Source: Gymnopilus junonius (taxonomy: Eukaryota > Basidiomycota > Agaricomycetes > Agaricales > Galerinaceae). Taken from it: a stretch of DNA of 24,759 bases. The first letter of the stretch is position 1. Every line of letters begins with the position of its first letter. The notes beneath the pieces are model-generated. The model saw only the letters and a program-made list of their open reading frames with translations. It was not told the DNA's origin and did not search any database. Of the stretch, positions 9,508 through 17,943 are shown one piece after another. The stretch lies in the NCBI GenBank assembly GCA_015501075.1, contig JADNYJ010000464.1, positions 1 through 24,759 on the forward strand, read 5' to 3'. Both the position numbers and the translations under genes were made by a program.

Positions 9508-9747
9508 GCCCCCTTCTGCTGCCCCCCATCACTTTGTTGGACCCCTCCCTTCAGTCGGGGCATCAATGAGAGTATGGGCCCACTGTCAGTGGTCCTAAGT
9601 TGGCCCACGAGAGCCAGTCTTGCACTAGGCATAGTTTAACAGTAGATTACTCTGGGTGTATGTATATCTGTGACCGGACTGCTTTCATGCACCGGTATAT
9701 AAATCCTTGATTTAAAAAGAAAGAAAAAAAAAAAAAAAAAAAAAAAA

Positions 9748-11412
9748 CCCCTCATTTGGCCCGTGGTTCCAGTCGACCTCCGTCAAGGTCGGTGAGTGAC
9801 AAAAATTGTTGTCCTGAGTAAGAAGGCTGCTGGAACAACTCTTTCCAGCCCTCCCCCGGATTGTCATCAGCTGCCTTTTGCAGCGAGGCAAGTGAGTGTG
9901 GTGTGTTAGGCCCCACCACAACTGAAAGCTCAGTTGCCATAAGGTGAGCTTGGTAGTGTATGCCCCACTTCAAAGAAGATGGGACATGATGAAGAGAGAT
10001 GTGGCAGCCAGGACCTCTGGTCCACCACTCTGTAAGGGTGCGAATAATGGCCAAGGAATGACCCTGGCTGGAATGCATGGAGGCATCATGTAGGCTCCCC
10101 AAGGCCTTGGTAGAGTCCGACATGATAACGATGTAGTCGCAATTGTCCATGGCACAGGCCCGGACAATTGCAGTATGTAGGGAGTAAAGCTCAGCATCCT
10201 CTGCAAGAGCACTCCCAGCCACATAGTGAGATGCATGCACCTCGACTCCTTGGCAAAATACAAGTGAAGCTGTGATAGCCTGCTTGCTCCAATCAGTGGG
10301 GTGACTACCATCATTGACACAGACCAGGGTGGATGGTTCCCACTTCGAGGCCTCCCAGAAGCAGTCTAACCATTTGCGCTGGAGCCCAACCTTATCCTTG
10401 GGCACCGGGGTGATATCAAAGTGAATTCCATGATGTAATTCAAGGAAACGCCCACCAGGGTGGGCTTCTGGAGCAAATGGCTCCAGGGGCTCACTGACAA
10501 CATGGAGCATGTCATCCACGTCCATAACAGTACCCTGCACCTTAGCGCACTGGGGGGCAGTCATAAATGCAGCAGAGCGAGGATGAGGACTCGCTCCTTT
10601 GGAGAAGGGTGCACTCAAAAGAAAGCACACTGGATGAGTATCTGATAGGGCTGCCATGTGCAGAACACCAACTGCAGCAGCGCATTTCAAGACTAGGTGG
10701 ATGGGGCCCAGGCCTGCAAGGGCTTCGATTCCTCCCATAGGAGAGGTGTTGGAATGCACCGGTGATCCAGAGCGCAGCGTGCCTCTGCATGCTGGTCAGT
10801 AGTTTGATGGTTCCCCTGGCACTTAGCACCTTGGAAGAACCATAATTGGAGGCCATATGTTGCAATAGGCAACACACAAGACCTGTAAAGCAGATGCTTT
10901 TGCATGGGCGTAAGCCCCCTAGATGAGTTACCAAGCATCCTCATCACCTTAATGGTGGTGAAGGACTTGGTGGAATAGTACCGGATGTGTTCATGGAATG
11001 TCAACTTCCGATCAAAGAAGAAACCCAAGTACCGCCAAAATGGCTTGGGTGTCAGATGTTTGTCATGAGTGTAGGGAGCATACCCTAGATCCATGGACAG
11101 ATTGAACTCAGAATGAGAACAATCAAAATGGAATAACTCTGTCTTGTCATGCTCAAGAGCGAGGGCAAACTTTGTGAAGAGTTTGAAGATCACCGCATAG
11201 GATCTTTTCAGGGCTATGCAATTGGCATCGAGCGTTTTTGACTGCACAATAAGTGTGCCATCATCAACATAAGAGAGCAGAGTGGTATCAGAAACTGACT
11301 CATTCTGCATGAAAAGTTTCAGCACTGGTGCGAGGAAGAGTGCTGAGAGGACCGGGGACAAAGCAGAGCCTTGCCCCACCCCAACATCAGCCTGTCGGGG
11401 GTCAGATTGAAA
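9748..11412 (-). pseudogene. LINE ORF2: RT palm to RNase H (left arm)
   Basis: Minus strand from 11412: FQSDPRQADVGVGQGSALSP (RT motif B region), SYVDDGTLIVQ with the catalytic box at 11260-11271, EHDKTELFHFD, the thumb, then RNase H with VNDGS, EDAELYSLH and IMSDSTKA, ending at LDGGRLEPRAK before TGA. An extra base near 10745 shifts the frame compared with the mirror copy at 16970. The long open frame beginning at 11529 starts with about 39 codons of antisense RNase H from the neighbouring insertion; these are not real protein. The 5' part of this LINE is cut off by the insertion at 11413, and the 3' part by the A tract at 9747. Confidence 0.9.
11398..11412 (-). repeat. Target-site duplication copy (left arm)
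   Basis: The 15-mer TTTCAATCTGACCCC (minus strand) lies directly against the 5' end of the truncated LINE at 11413. Its mirror is 16282-16296. The expected second copy after the A tract is absent at 12837, because the inverted repeat ends there. Confidence 0.75.
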
Positions 11413-12836
11413 CACCCCAGTGCCCAAGGATAAGGTTGGGCTCCAGCGCAAATGGTTAGACCACTTCTGGGAGGCTTCAAAGTGGGAACTGTCCACTCTG
11501 GTCTGTGTCGGCAATGGTAGTTGCCCCACCGATCAGAACAAGCAGGCTATTGCAGCTTTGCTTGTATTTTGCCAAGGAATTGAGGTGCATGCATCTCGCT
11601 ACATGGCGGGGAGTGCTCTTGCAGAGGATGCTGAGCTTTACTCCCTTCATACTGCAATTGTCCGGGCCTGTGCCATGGATAATTGTGACTACATTGTTAT
11701 CATGTCGGACTCCACTAAGGCTTTGGGGAGTCTGCTTGACGCCTCCATGCATTCCGGCCAAGTTCATTCCTTGGCAGTGATTCACACCCTTATGGAGTGG
11801 TGGACCAGGGGCCCTGGCCGCCACATCTCTCTTCATCATGTCCCATCTTCTTTGAAGTGGGGCATACACTAGCAAGCTCATCTCATGGCAACCGAGCTCT
11901 CAGTAGCTGTGGGGCCTAACATGCCACACTCACTTGCATCACTGTGCAAAGCAGCTGACGATAATCTGGGGGAGGGCTGGAAAGAGCTGTTCCAGCAACC
12001 CTCGTACTCAGGGCGACAATTCCTGTTACTCACCGACCTCGACTGGGGTCAACTCGAACCATGGGCCAAATGAGGTGGCCCCTGGCTTCAGTATGTGGGC
12101 AGTGACTTGACTCTCTTTATGAGGGTCACTCACGCCATCACTAACCATGCTCCCATTGGGGAGTATTATTCTCAATTCAACATTTCTGAATCCACCAGTT
12201 GTGAGTGCAGCCACCATACCCAAACTCGTGACCACTTATTCCAGACGTGTCCCCAACACAACTGTCACAACTATCCAGTTCACCTGGATCAGCTCGTTTC
12301 CTTTTTGAAGGCTAACCCTACGGCATTCGCCTTCAACCGCCCTCCTCGAGGTGTCGGATGACTTGGTTGGGCAAGGTAGGTGTTGTTCCTGTTGGCTGGA
12401 TTTGTCAGTCTGGGGTGCGCCCAGAACAGAGTCCTAATACTTGGCGGGCTTCAGCTTTGCTGGGTTGAGGGTGGGGGTCTGGGTTCTGGAGCTTCGGCAC
12501 TATCGACAGACAAGTGTGACCCCCTGCTTCGGTGACCCGAAATGGTCTGGCTTCAGTGGCTTACACAGTACGCACACATCCTGGGCTGTTGGGTTTGGCT
12601 GGCAGGCCCCCTTCCGGTGCCCTTCCATCACTTTGTTGGACCCCTCCCTTTGGTCGGGGCATCAACGAGAGTATGGGCCCACTGTTTTGTGGTCCCAAGT
12701 TGGCCCGCGAGAGCCAGTCTCACACTAGGCATAGTTTAATGGTAGATTACTTTGGGTGTATGTATATCTGCAACTGGACTGCTTTCATGCACCGGTATAT
12801 AAATCCTTGATTTAAAAAAAAAAAAAAAAAAAAAAA
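11413..12836 (+). mobile_element. 5'-truncated LINE insertion (left arm)
   Basis: Contains RNase H to poly(A) only: ORF2 remnant 11414-12361, 3' UTR 12362-12813 (no gene), A tract 12814-12836. It sits inside the RT of the LINE at 9748-11412. Its mirror copy at 14867-16281 still has both target-site duplications, proving a normal LINE insertion. Sequence differs at many third codon positions from copy A, so it belongs to another subfamily. Confidence 0.9.
11414..12361 (+). pseudogene. LINE ORF2 remnant: RNase H and Cys/His tail
   Basis: One frame throughout: TPVPKDKVGLQRKWLDHFWE, RNase H with VGNGS (first Asp position is Asn in the shifted motif GNGS), EDAELYSLH and IMSDSTKALGSLL, then HHVPSSLKWGIH and TAG at 11870-11872 (TAC, Tyr, in copy A). 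MATELSVAVGPNMPHSLASL and TGA at 12071-12073 follow (CGA at 7205 in copy A), then TSCECSHHTQTRDHLFQTC and the stop at 12359-12361. The change of the RNase H Asp (VNDGS in copy A) to VGNGS would likely inactivate RNase H if this copy is typical of its subfamily. Confidence 0.88.
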
Positions 12837-14154
12837 CGGTCTATCATATGCAATCTCATCGATTCAGACAGCTCCCTAGCAGACCTTATGTATTGAGATC
12901 TCATGAAGACTCAAGGAGGAGCTTCTGGTCCCCCCCCGAGCCCTCATCTTCCCAGACTGCCCCCCCAAAGCAGACTGGCCCCCAGCAGAACCCGAGGTGC
13001 CTCCCAAGGCACCCGCTCCTGCTCCTACTGGCACCAAGCTTCAGCCTCGCAAACAGAAGGCCAAGCTGGTCCAATATCAGAGGCCACCCCCTCCAGGGCC
13101 CCTCCCATTCCCTCTCCTCCCACCCAAGCGATCCTTTGCCTCAAAACTCCGGACACCAGTTCCAGGGTCCTTGACCCATGGATCACTTACTAATCACTAC
13201 TTTGAGCATGCAGTTGCTCAAATGGTGCCACAAACTTGGACCCAGGCCACCTCAGGCCCAGGCCCAGACCACATCGGTCCCAGACCCTCTCAGGGCCCAT
13301 CTAGACCTTCCACTCCAGCCAAGTCTAAAGGGCTGGACTTTGTTATGGCAGGGATGTGCCACCAAGCTCTCATGGTGTTCACTGACTTCACACTGAAGAA
13401 CGTCATACTCACTATGCTGGTTGATGAGGTCAACCGGATGATGGCTCTCGACCAATTCAATATTCAGATCACTTCTGCAGAACCTGCCTATCGTGGGTGG
13501 GCTCTGCACACCAACCATGTACCCATGAATGATGAGCTCATGCTCCTTTGTGGTGCTATCTATAATGTTGTCCAGGGCACCTCTGATGATTATAAGGGGT
13601 TGATGCCTTGGGTTGGACTGCTGATGTCCAAAGCCTTCTTGAAGGTTTTGGATGTCCCTATTATTCAGACGTCTTCCAGAAGACCGTCACCACCATCGCT
13701 GACATTGAGAGAGCGCTCGAAAGGGCCCCTCTCTTCTCAGGCATTCCTTTTGCGGGCATGTGTGCCTCATATGTCAATTGGCAAAGAGCTCTAAGTTTGA
13801 CTGCTATTTTGAGATCTGGGACTCCCAGACTGGACAAACCGGGAAGACACTTTTCAACAAGGCTTTTTGCTACAAGGATGAGCTGCTTTATGTAAAGCCA
13901 GCTGCCACTCGATGAGGTGTCCCCATGTGCCAGCACTGCCAGCACTGGGGTCACCTCACCAAGGATTGTAGGGCCAACCAATGCCGCTGCACATGGTGTG
14001 GCGGGCCTCACACCACTGATGAGCATCGTGCCCTCGTGCCTTGCTGCAACTGGCCCCTGCTGGATTCAGATGGTATGCACCACCCCACCCCAGCAGGTGA
14101 GCCATGCCCTCACAAGGCCCACTGCCCCAACTGCTGGGGTGAGCACCTTGCCAC
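12837..14154 (+). pseudogene. LINE ORF1, C-terminal three quarters with zinc knuckles (spacer of the palindrome)
   Basis: Begins abruptly after the A tract in the middle of ORF1 (equivalent to about 4942 in copy A). TGA at 12894-12896 replaces CGA (4996, 18917). The frame from 12997 gives LQPRKQKAKLVQYQRPPPPG, NVILTMLVDEVNRMMALDQF and LKVLDVP; a 1-base loss near 13665 shifts it. The frame at 13925 gives three Cys/His units: CQHCQHWGHLTKDC (C-x2-C-x4-H-x4-C), CTWCGGPHTTDEH and CPNCWGEH. Such knuckles bind nucleic acid and are common in ORF1 of fungal and insect LINEs. Homology to ORF1 stops at 14154, where foreign DNA begins. This is the best view of the knuckle region in the window. Confidence 0.87.
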
Positions 14155-14407
14155 CTTTCCCCATTGGTTCAAATGGCTATCTTAGTAAGCCTCCCAATTT
14201 AAGTCTTCAGCTCCAGCATCTTTTGAATACCGGAAGAGAACAGAATTACCATTTGTCATCACATGGTCAGTGCCTGGTTTTTACATTTCGGGGGACACCA
14301 AGTTAATGGCAGCCTCACCTTCCCATGGTCACCAACCACATGGTGTCTCCCGGGGGCATTGAAAACTCACGTGGTGTCTAAATTGTTTTATCCACATGAG
14401 CGGTGTG

Positions 14408-14418
14408 GGGTTTGAACC
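14408..14418 (-). promoter_or_regulatory. RNA polymerase III B box (candidate)
   Basis: GGTTCAAACCC on the minus strand fits the B-box consensus GGTTCRANNCC without mismatch and is flanked by G and C runs able to pair like a T-arm stem. It lies 52 nt past the A box, within the range seen in tRNA-derived SINEs. Confidence 0.62.
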
Positions 14419-14470
14419 CAAGACCTTACAGCCCCCATTTGAGGCACCTAGGGCTAAATCGACGATGGTG

Positions 14471-14482
14471 CCACCTGAGCCA
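14471..14482 (-). promoter_or_regulatory. RNA polymerase III A box (candidate)
   Basis: TGGCTCAGGTGG on the minus strand against the consensus TRGCNNAGYNGG: one mismatch (G at Y). Located 8 nt inside the presumed SINE start, the normal place in tRNA-type promoters. Confidence 0.55.
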
Positions 14483-14492
14483 TCGGGGCCCT

Positions 14493-14866
14493 CTAAGGCA
14501 TTCAGGCCTATTGTACTCCTGAACACCCTTGGCAAACTGGTTGAAAAGATGCTTTCCAACTGCATTCAATTCGATGCTGTCAAGCACAATATTTTTCATC
14601 CTAATCAACTCGGCAGAGTGTGGCAGCATCCACTGAGGATGCGGGCTTGCTCCTCATGCACCTGGTGCATGCAGGGTGGGCTCACAGTTTAAAGACCAGT
14701 GTCATCACCTTTGATGTGGCACAGTTCTTCACTTCCTCAATCACGAAGTGTTGATTGCGATTCTCAGGAAGCAGGGCTTCCCTCCTAATGTGGTGGAATT
14801 CTTTTCATCATACCTGGTTGGCTGTTCCACATCCTATGCCTGGAATGGCTTTCAATCTGACCCCTG
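14493..14866 (+). pseudogene. LINE ORF2: RT fingers and palm start
   Basis: Reads SKAFRPIVLLNTLGKLVEKM (RT motifs 1-2), FDAVKHNIFHPNQLGR, then, after shifts, VITFDVAQFF with the motif A Asp at 14713-14715, LRKQGFPPNVVEFFSSYLVG and NGFQSDP, where the 14867-16281 insertion interrupts it. The reading resumes at 16282 with FQSDPRQADVG. Several small indels break the frame between FRP and FDVAQFF. Together with 12837-14154 and 16282-17943 it formed one plus-strand LINE. Confidence 0.85.
14850..14864 (+). repeat. Target-site duplication, left copy
   Basis: TTTCAATCTGACCCC, repeated exactly at 16282-16296 on the other side of the LINE 14867-16281. The paralogous uninterrupted site is at 22159-22173 (reverse complement). 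Confidence 0.88.
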
Positions 14867-16281
14867 TTTTTTTTTTTTTTAAATCAAAGATTTATATACC
14901 GGTGCACGAAAGCAGTCCAGTTGCAGATATACATACACCCAAAGTAATCTACCATTAAACTATGCCTAGTGTGAGACTGGCTCTCGCGGGCCAACTTGGG
15001 ACCACAAAACAGTGGGCCCATACTCTCGTTGATGCCCCGACCAAAGGGAGGGGTCCAACAAAGTGATGGAAGGGCACCGGAAGGGGGCCTGCCAGCCAAA
15101 CCCAACAGCCCAGGATGTGTGCGTACTGTGTAAGCCACTGAAGCCAGACCATTTCGGGTCACCGAAGCAGGGGGTCACACTTGTCTGTCGATAGTGCCGA
15201 AGCTCCAGAACCCAGACCCCCACCCTCAACCCAGCAAAGCTGAAGCCCGCCAAGTATTAGGACTCTGTTCTGGGCGCACCCCAGACTGACAAATCCAGCC
15301 AACAGGAACAACACCTACCTTGCCCAACCAAGTCATCCGACACCTCGAGGAGGGCGGTTGAAGGCGAATGCCGTAGGGTTAGCCTTCAAAAAGGAAACGA
15401 GCTGATCCAGGTGAACTGGATAGTTGTGACAGTTGTGTTGGGGACACGTCTGGAATAAGTGGTCACGAGTTTGGGTATGGTGGCTGCACTCACAACTGGT
15501 GGATTCAGAAATGTTGAATTGAGAATAATACTCCCCAATGGGAGCATGGTTAGTGATGGCGTGAGTGACCCTCATAAAGAGAGTCAAGTCACTGCCCACA
15601 TACTGAAGCCAGGGGCCACCTCATTTGGCCCATGGTTCGAGTTGACCCCAGTCGAGGTCGGTGAGTAACAGGAATTGTCACCCTGAGTACGAGGGTTGCT
15701 GGAACAGCTCTTTCCAGCCCTCCCCCAGATTATCGTCAGCTGCTTTGCACAGTGATGCAAGTGAGTGTGGCATGTTAGGCCCCACAGCTACTGAGAGCTC
15801 GGTTGCCATGAGATGAGCTTGCTAGTGTATGCCCCACTTCAAAGAAGATGGGACATGATGAAGAGAGATGTGGCGGCCAGGGCCCCTGGTCCACCACTCC
15901 ATAAGGGTGTGAATCACTGCCAAGGAATGAACTTGGCTGGAATGCATGGAGGCGTCAAGCAGACTCCCCAAAGCCTTAGTGGAGTCCGACATGATAACAA
16001 TGTAGTCACAATTATCCATGGCACAGGCCCGGACAATTGCAGTATGAAGGGAGTAAAGCTCAGCATCCTCTGCAAGAGCACTCCCCGCCATGTAGCGAGA
16101 TGCATGCACCTCAATTCCTTGGCAAAATACAAGCAAAGCTGCAATAGCCTGCTTGTTCTGATCGGTGGGGCAACTACCATTGCCGACACAGACCAGAGTG
16201 GACAGTTCCCACTTTGAAGCCTCCCAGAAGTGGTCTAACCATTTGCGCTGGAGCCCAACCTTATCCTTGGGCACTGGGGTG
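14867..16281 (-). mobile_element. 5'-truncated LINE insertion with target-site duplication (right arm)
   Basis: Minus-strand LINE: 14-nt T tract (14867-14880), 3' UTR 14881-15332 (no gene), ORF2 remnant to 16280, flanked by the 15-bp duplication TTTCAATCTGACCCC. Two extra bases (TG, 14865-14866) lie between the duplication and the tail. It interrupts the RT of the surrounding plus-strand LINE between motifs A and B. Mirror copy at 11413-12836 with a longer A tract (23 nt). Confidence 0.95.
15333..16280 (-). pseudogene. LINE ORF2 remnant: RNase H and Cys/His tail (right arm)
   Basis: Mirror of 11414-12361 and carrying the same defects, the TAG (Tyr codon) and the TGA in AKRGGP, so both stops predate the inverted duplication. 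The proteins of the two arms differ at one readable place (HSSQVH here, HSGQVH in the left arm). Motifs: VGNGS, EDAELYSLH, IMSDSTKALGSLL, TSCECSHHTQTRDHLFQTC. Confidence 0.88.
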
Positions 16282-16296
16282 TTTCAATCTGACCCC
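16282..16296 (+). repeat. Target-site duplication, right copy
   Basis: Second exact copy of TTTCAATCTGACCCC; the interrupted RT frame resumes inside it (FQSDPRQ). Confidence 0.88.
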
Positions 16297-17943
16297 CGAC
16301 AGGCTGATGTTGGGGTGGGGCAAGGCTCTGCTTTGTCCCCGGTCCTCTCAGCACTCTTCCTCGCACCAGTGCTGAAACTTTTCATGCAGAATGAGTCAGT
16401 TTCTGATACCACTCTGCTCTCTTATGTTGATGATGGCACACTTATTGTGCAGTCAAAAACGCTCGATGCCAATTGCATAGCCCTGAAAAGATCCTATGCG
16501 GTGATCTTCAAACTCTTCACAAAGTTTGCCCTCGCTCTTGAGCATGACAAGACAGAGTTATTCCATTTTGATTGTTCTCATTCTGAGTTCAATCTGTCCA
16601 TGGATCTAGGGTATGCTCCCTACACTCATGACAAACATCTGACACCCAAGCCATTTTGGCGGTACTTGGGTTTCTTCTTTGATCGGAAGTTGACATTCCA
16701 TGAACACATCCGGTACTATTCCACCAAGTCCTTCACCACCATTAAGGTGATGAGGATGCTTGGTAACTCATCTAGGGGGCTTACGCCCATGCAAAAGCAT
16801 CTGCTTTACAGGTCTTGTGTGTTGCCTATTGCAACATATGGCCTCCAATTATGGTTCTTCCAAGGTGCTAAGTGCCAGGGAACCATCAAACTACTGACCA
16901 GCATGCAGAGGCACGCTGCGCTCTGGATCACCGGTGCATTCCACACCTCTCCTATGGGAGGAATCGAAGCCCTTGCAGGCCTGGGCCCCATCCACCTAGT
17001 CTTGAAATGCGCTGCTGCAGTTGGTGTTCTGCACATGGCAGCCCTATCAGATACTCATCCAGTGTGCTTTCTTTTGAGTGCACCCTTCTCCAAAGGAGCG
17101 AGTCCTCATCCTCGCTCTGCTGCATTTATGACTGCCCCCCAGTGCGCTAAGGTGCAGGGTACTGTTATGGACGTGGATGACATGCTCCATGTTGTCAGTG
17201 AGCCCCTGGAGCCATTTGCTCCAGAAGCCCACCCTGGTGGGCGTTTCCTTGAATTACATCATGGAATTCACTTTGATATCACCCCGGTGCCCAAGGATAA
17301 GGTTGGGCTCCAGCGCAAATGGTTAGACTGCTTCTGGGAGGCCTCGAAGTGGGAACCATCCACCCTGGTCTGTGTCAATGATGGTAGTCACCCCACTGAT
17401 TGGAGCAAGCAGGCTATCACAGCTTCACTTGTATTTTGCCAAGGAGTCGAGGTGCATGCATCTCACTATGTGGCTGGGAGTGCTCTTGCAGAGGATGCTG
17501 AGCTTTACTCCCTACATACTGCAATTGTCCGGGCCTGTGCCATGGACAATTGCGACTACATCGTTATCATGTCGGACTCTACCAAGGCCTTGGGGAGCCT
17601 ACATGATGCCTCCATGCATTCCAGCCAGGGTCATTCCTTGGCCATTATTCGCACCCTTACAGAGTGTGGACCAGAGGTCCTGGCTGCCACATCTCTCTTC
17701 ATCATGTCCCATCTTCTTTGAAGTGGGGCATACACTACCAAGCTCACCTTATGGCAACTGAGCTTTCAGTTGTGGTGGGGCCTAACACACCACACTCACT
17801 TGCCTCGCTGCAAAAGGCAGCTGATGACAATCCGGGGGAGGGCTGGAAAGAGTTGTTCCAGCAGCCTTCTTACTCAGGACAACAATTTTTGTCACTCACC
17901 GACCTTGACGGAGGTCGACTGGAACCACGGGCCAAATGAGGGG
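16282..17943 (+). pseudogene. LINE ORF2: RT palm to RNase H (right arm)
   Basis: The best preserved catalytic stretch in the window. One frame from 16282 to about 17664: GVGQGSALSPVLSALFLAPV (motif B), SYVDDGTLIVQ with YVDD at 16423-16434, EHDKTELFHFD, PFWRYLGFFFDRKLTFHEHI, thumb LYRSCVLPIATYGLQLWF, then RNase H VNDGS, EDAELYSLH, IMSDSTKALGSL. A 2-base deletion near 17667 (left arm has GTGGTGG) shifts the frame; the remainder MATELSVVVGPNTPHSLASL continues from 17664 in another frame to TGA 17937-17939 (CGA at 7205). The long open frame that starts at 16165 begins with antisense codons of the neighbouring insertion; the true LINE part starts at 16282. Confidence 0.92.

Larger units (their letters stand above)
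7975..9747 (+). mobile_element. LINE with inverted 5' half (twin-priming-like), left arm
   Basis: Reading plus: 7975-9507 is the first 1.5 kb of the LINE in reverse orientation, ending exactly at the element's 5' end (9507). Then 9508-9713 is the last 205 bp of the 3' UTR in forward orientation, followed by an A tract (9714-9747, interrupted by two G). A full 5' end joined back-to-back to a 5'-truncated 3' end with a tail is the known product of twin priming in LINE insertion. The far flank at 7975 adjoins the poly(A) of copy A, so a target duplication cannot be confirmed. Mirror copy at 17944-19714. Confidence 0.72.
6857..12836 (+). repeat. Large inverted repeat, left arm
   Basis: Matches 14867-20834 in reverse complement over its full length, including four separate LINE junctions in mirror order (7974/7975, 9507/9508, 9747/9748, 11412/11413). 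Mirrored landmarks have near-constant coordinate sums: RT box 11260-11271 against 16423-16434 (27694), 3' UTR end 12813 against 14881 (27694), 6880 against 20811 (27691). The differences I saw are few: single substitutions, 1-2 base indels and A-tract lengths. The outer end is set by the loss of near identity between 6857 and 6872; the inner end is the A tract at 12814-12836. Confidence 0.93.
14155..14492 (-). mobile_element. tRNA-derived SINE (candidate)
   Basis: This 338-bp block is foreign to the LINE: left of it is ORF1 end, right of it is RT motif 1, and the endonuclease region that lies between them in the copy at 22500-24150 is gone. On the minus strand it opens with GGCCCCGATGGCTCAGGTGG, containing an A box (TGGCTCAGGTGG) 8 nt from the start, and 52 nt further on a B box GGTTCAAACCC that fits the consensus. 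About 85 bp of tRNA-like head are followed by about 250 bp of unrelated body without a long A tail. It shares no 3' tail with the LINE here. The exact 3' limit is unsure. It could instead be a tRNA pseudogene plus unrelated DNA. Confidence 0.6.

Noticed and set aside
14155..14200. SINE mobilised by the local LINE through a shared 3' tail
   Set aside because: The LINE 3' end motif TATATAAATCCTTGATTT is not found at the SINE's 3' side.
14399..14490. A functional tRNA gene
   Set aside because: A and B boxes are present, but the head is about 15-20 nt too long between them and I could not fold acceptor and anticodon arms; a tRNA-derived SINE head fits better.
14329..14565. Small open frames across the SINE/RT junction
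   Set aside because: They cross the boundary of two unrelated elements and contain no motif of their own.
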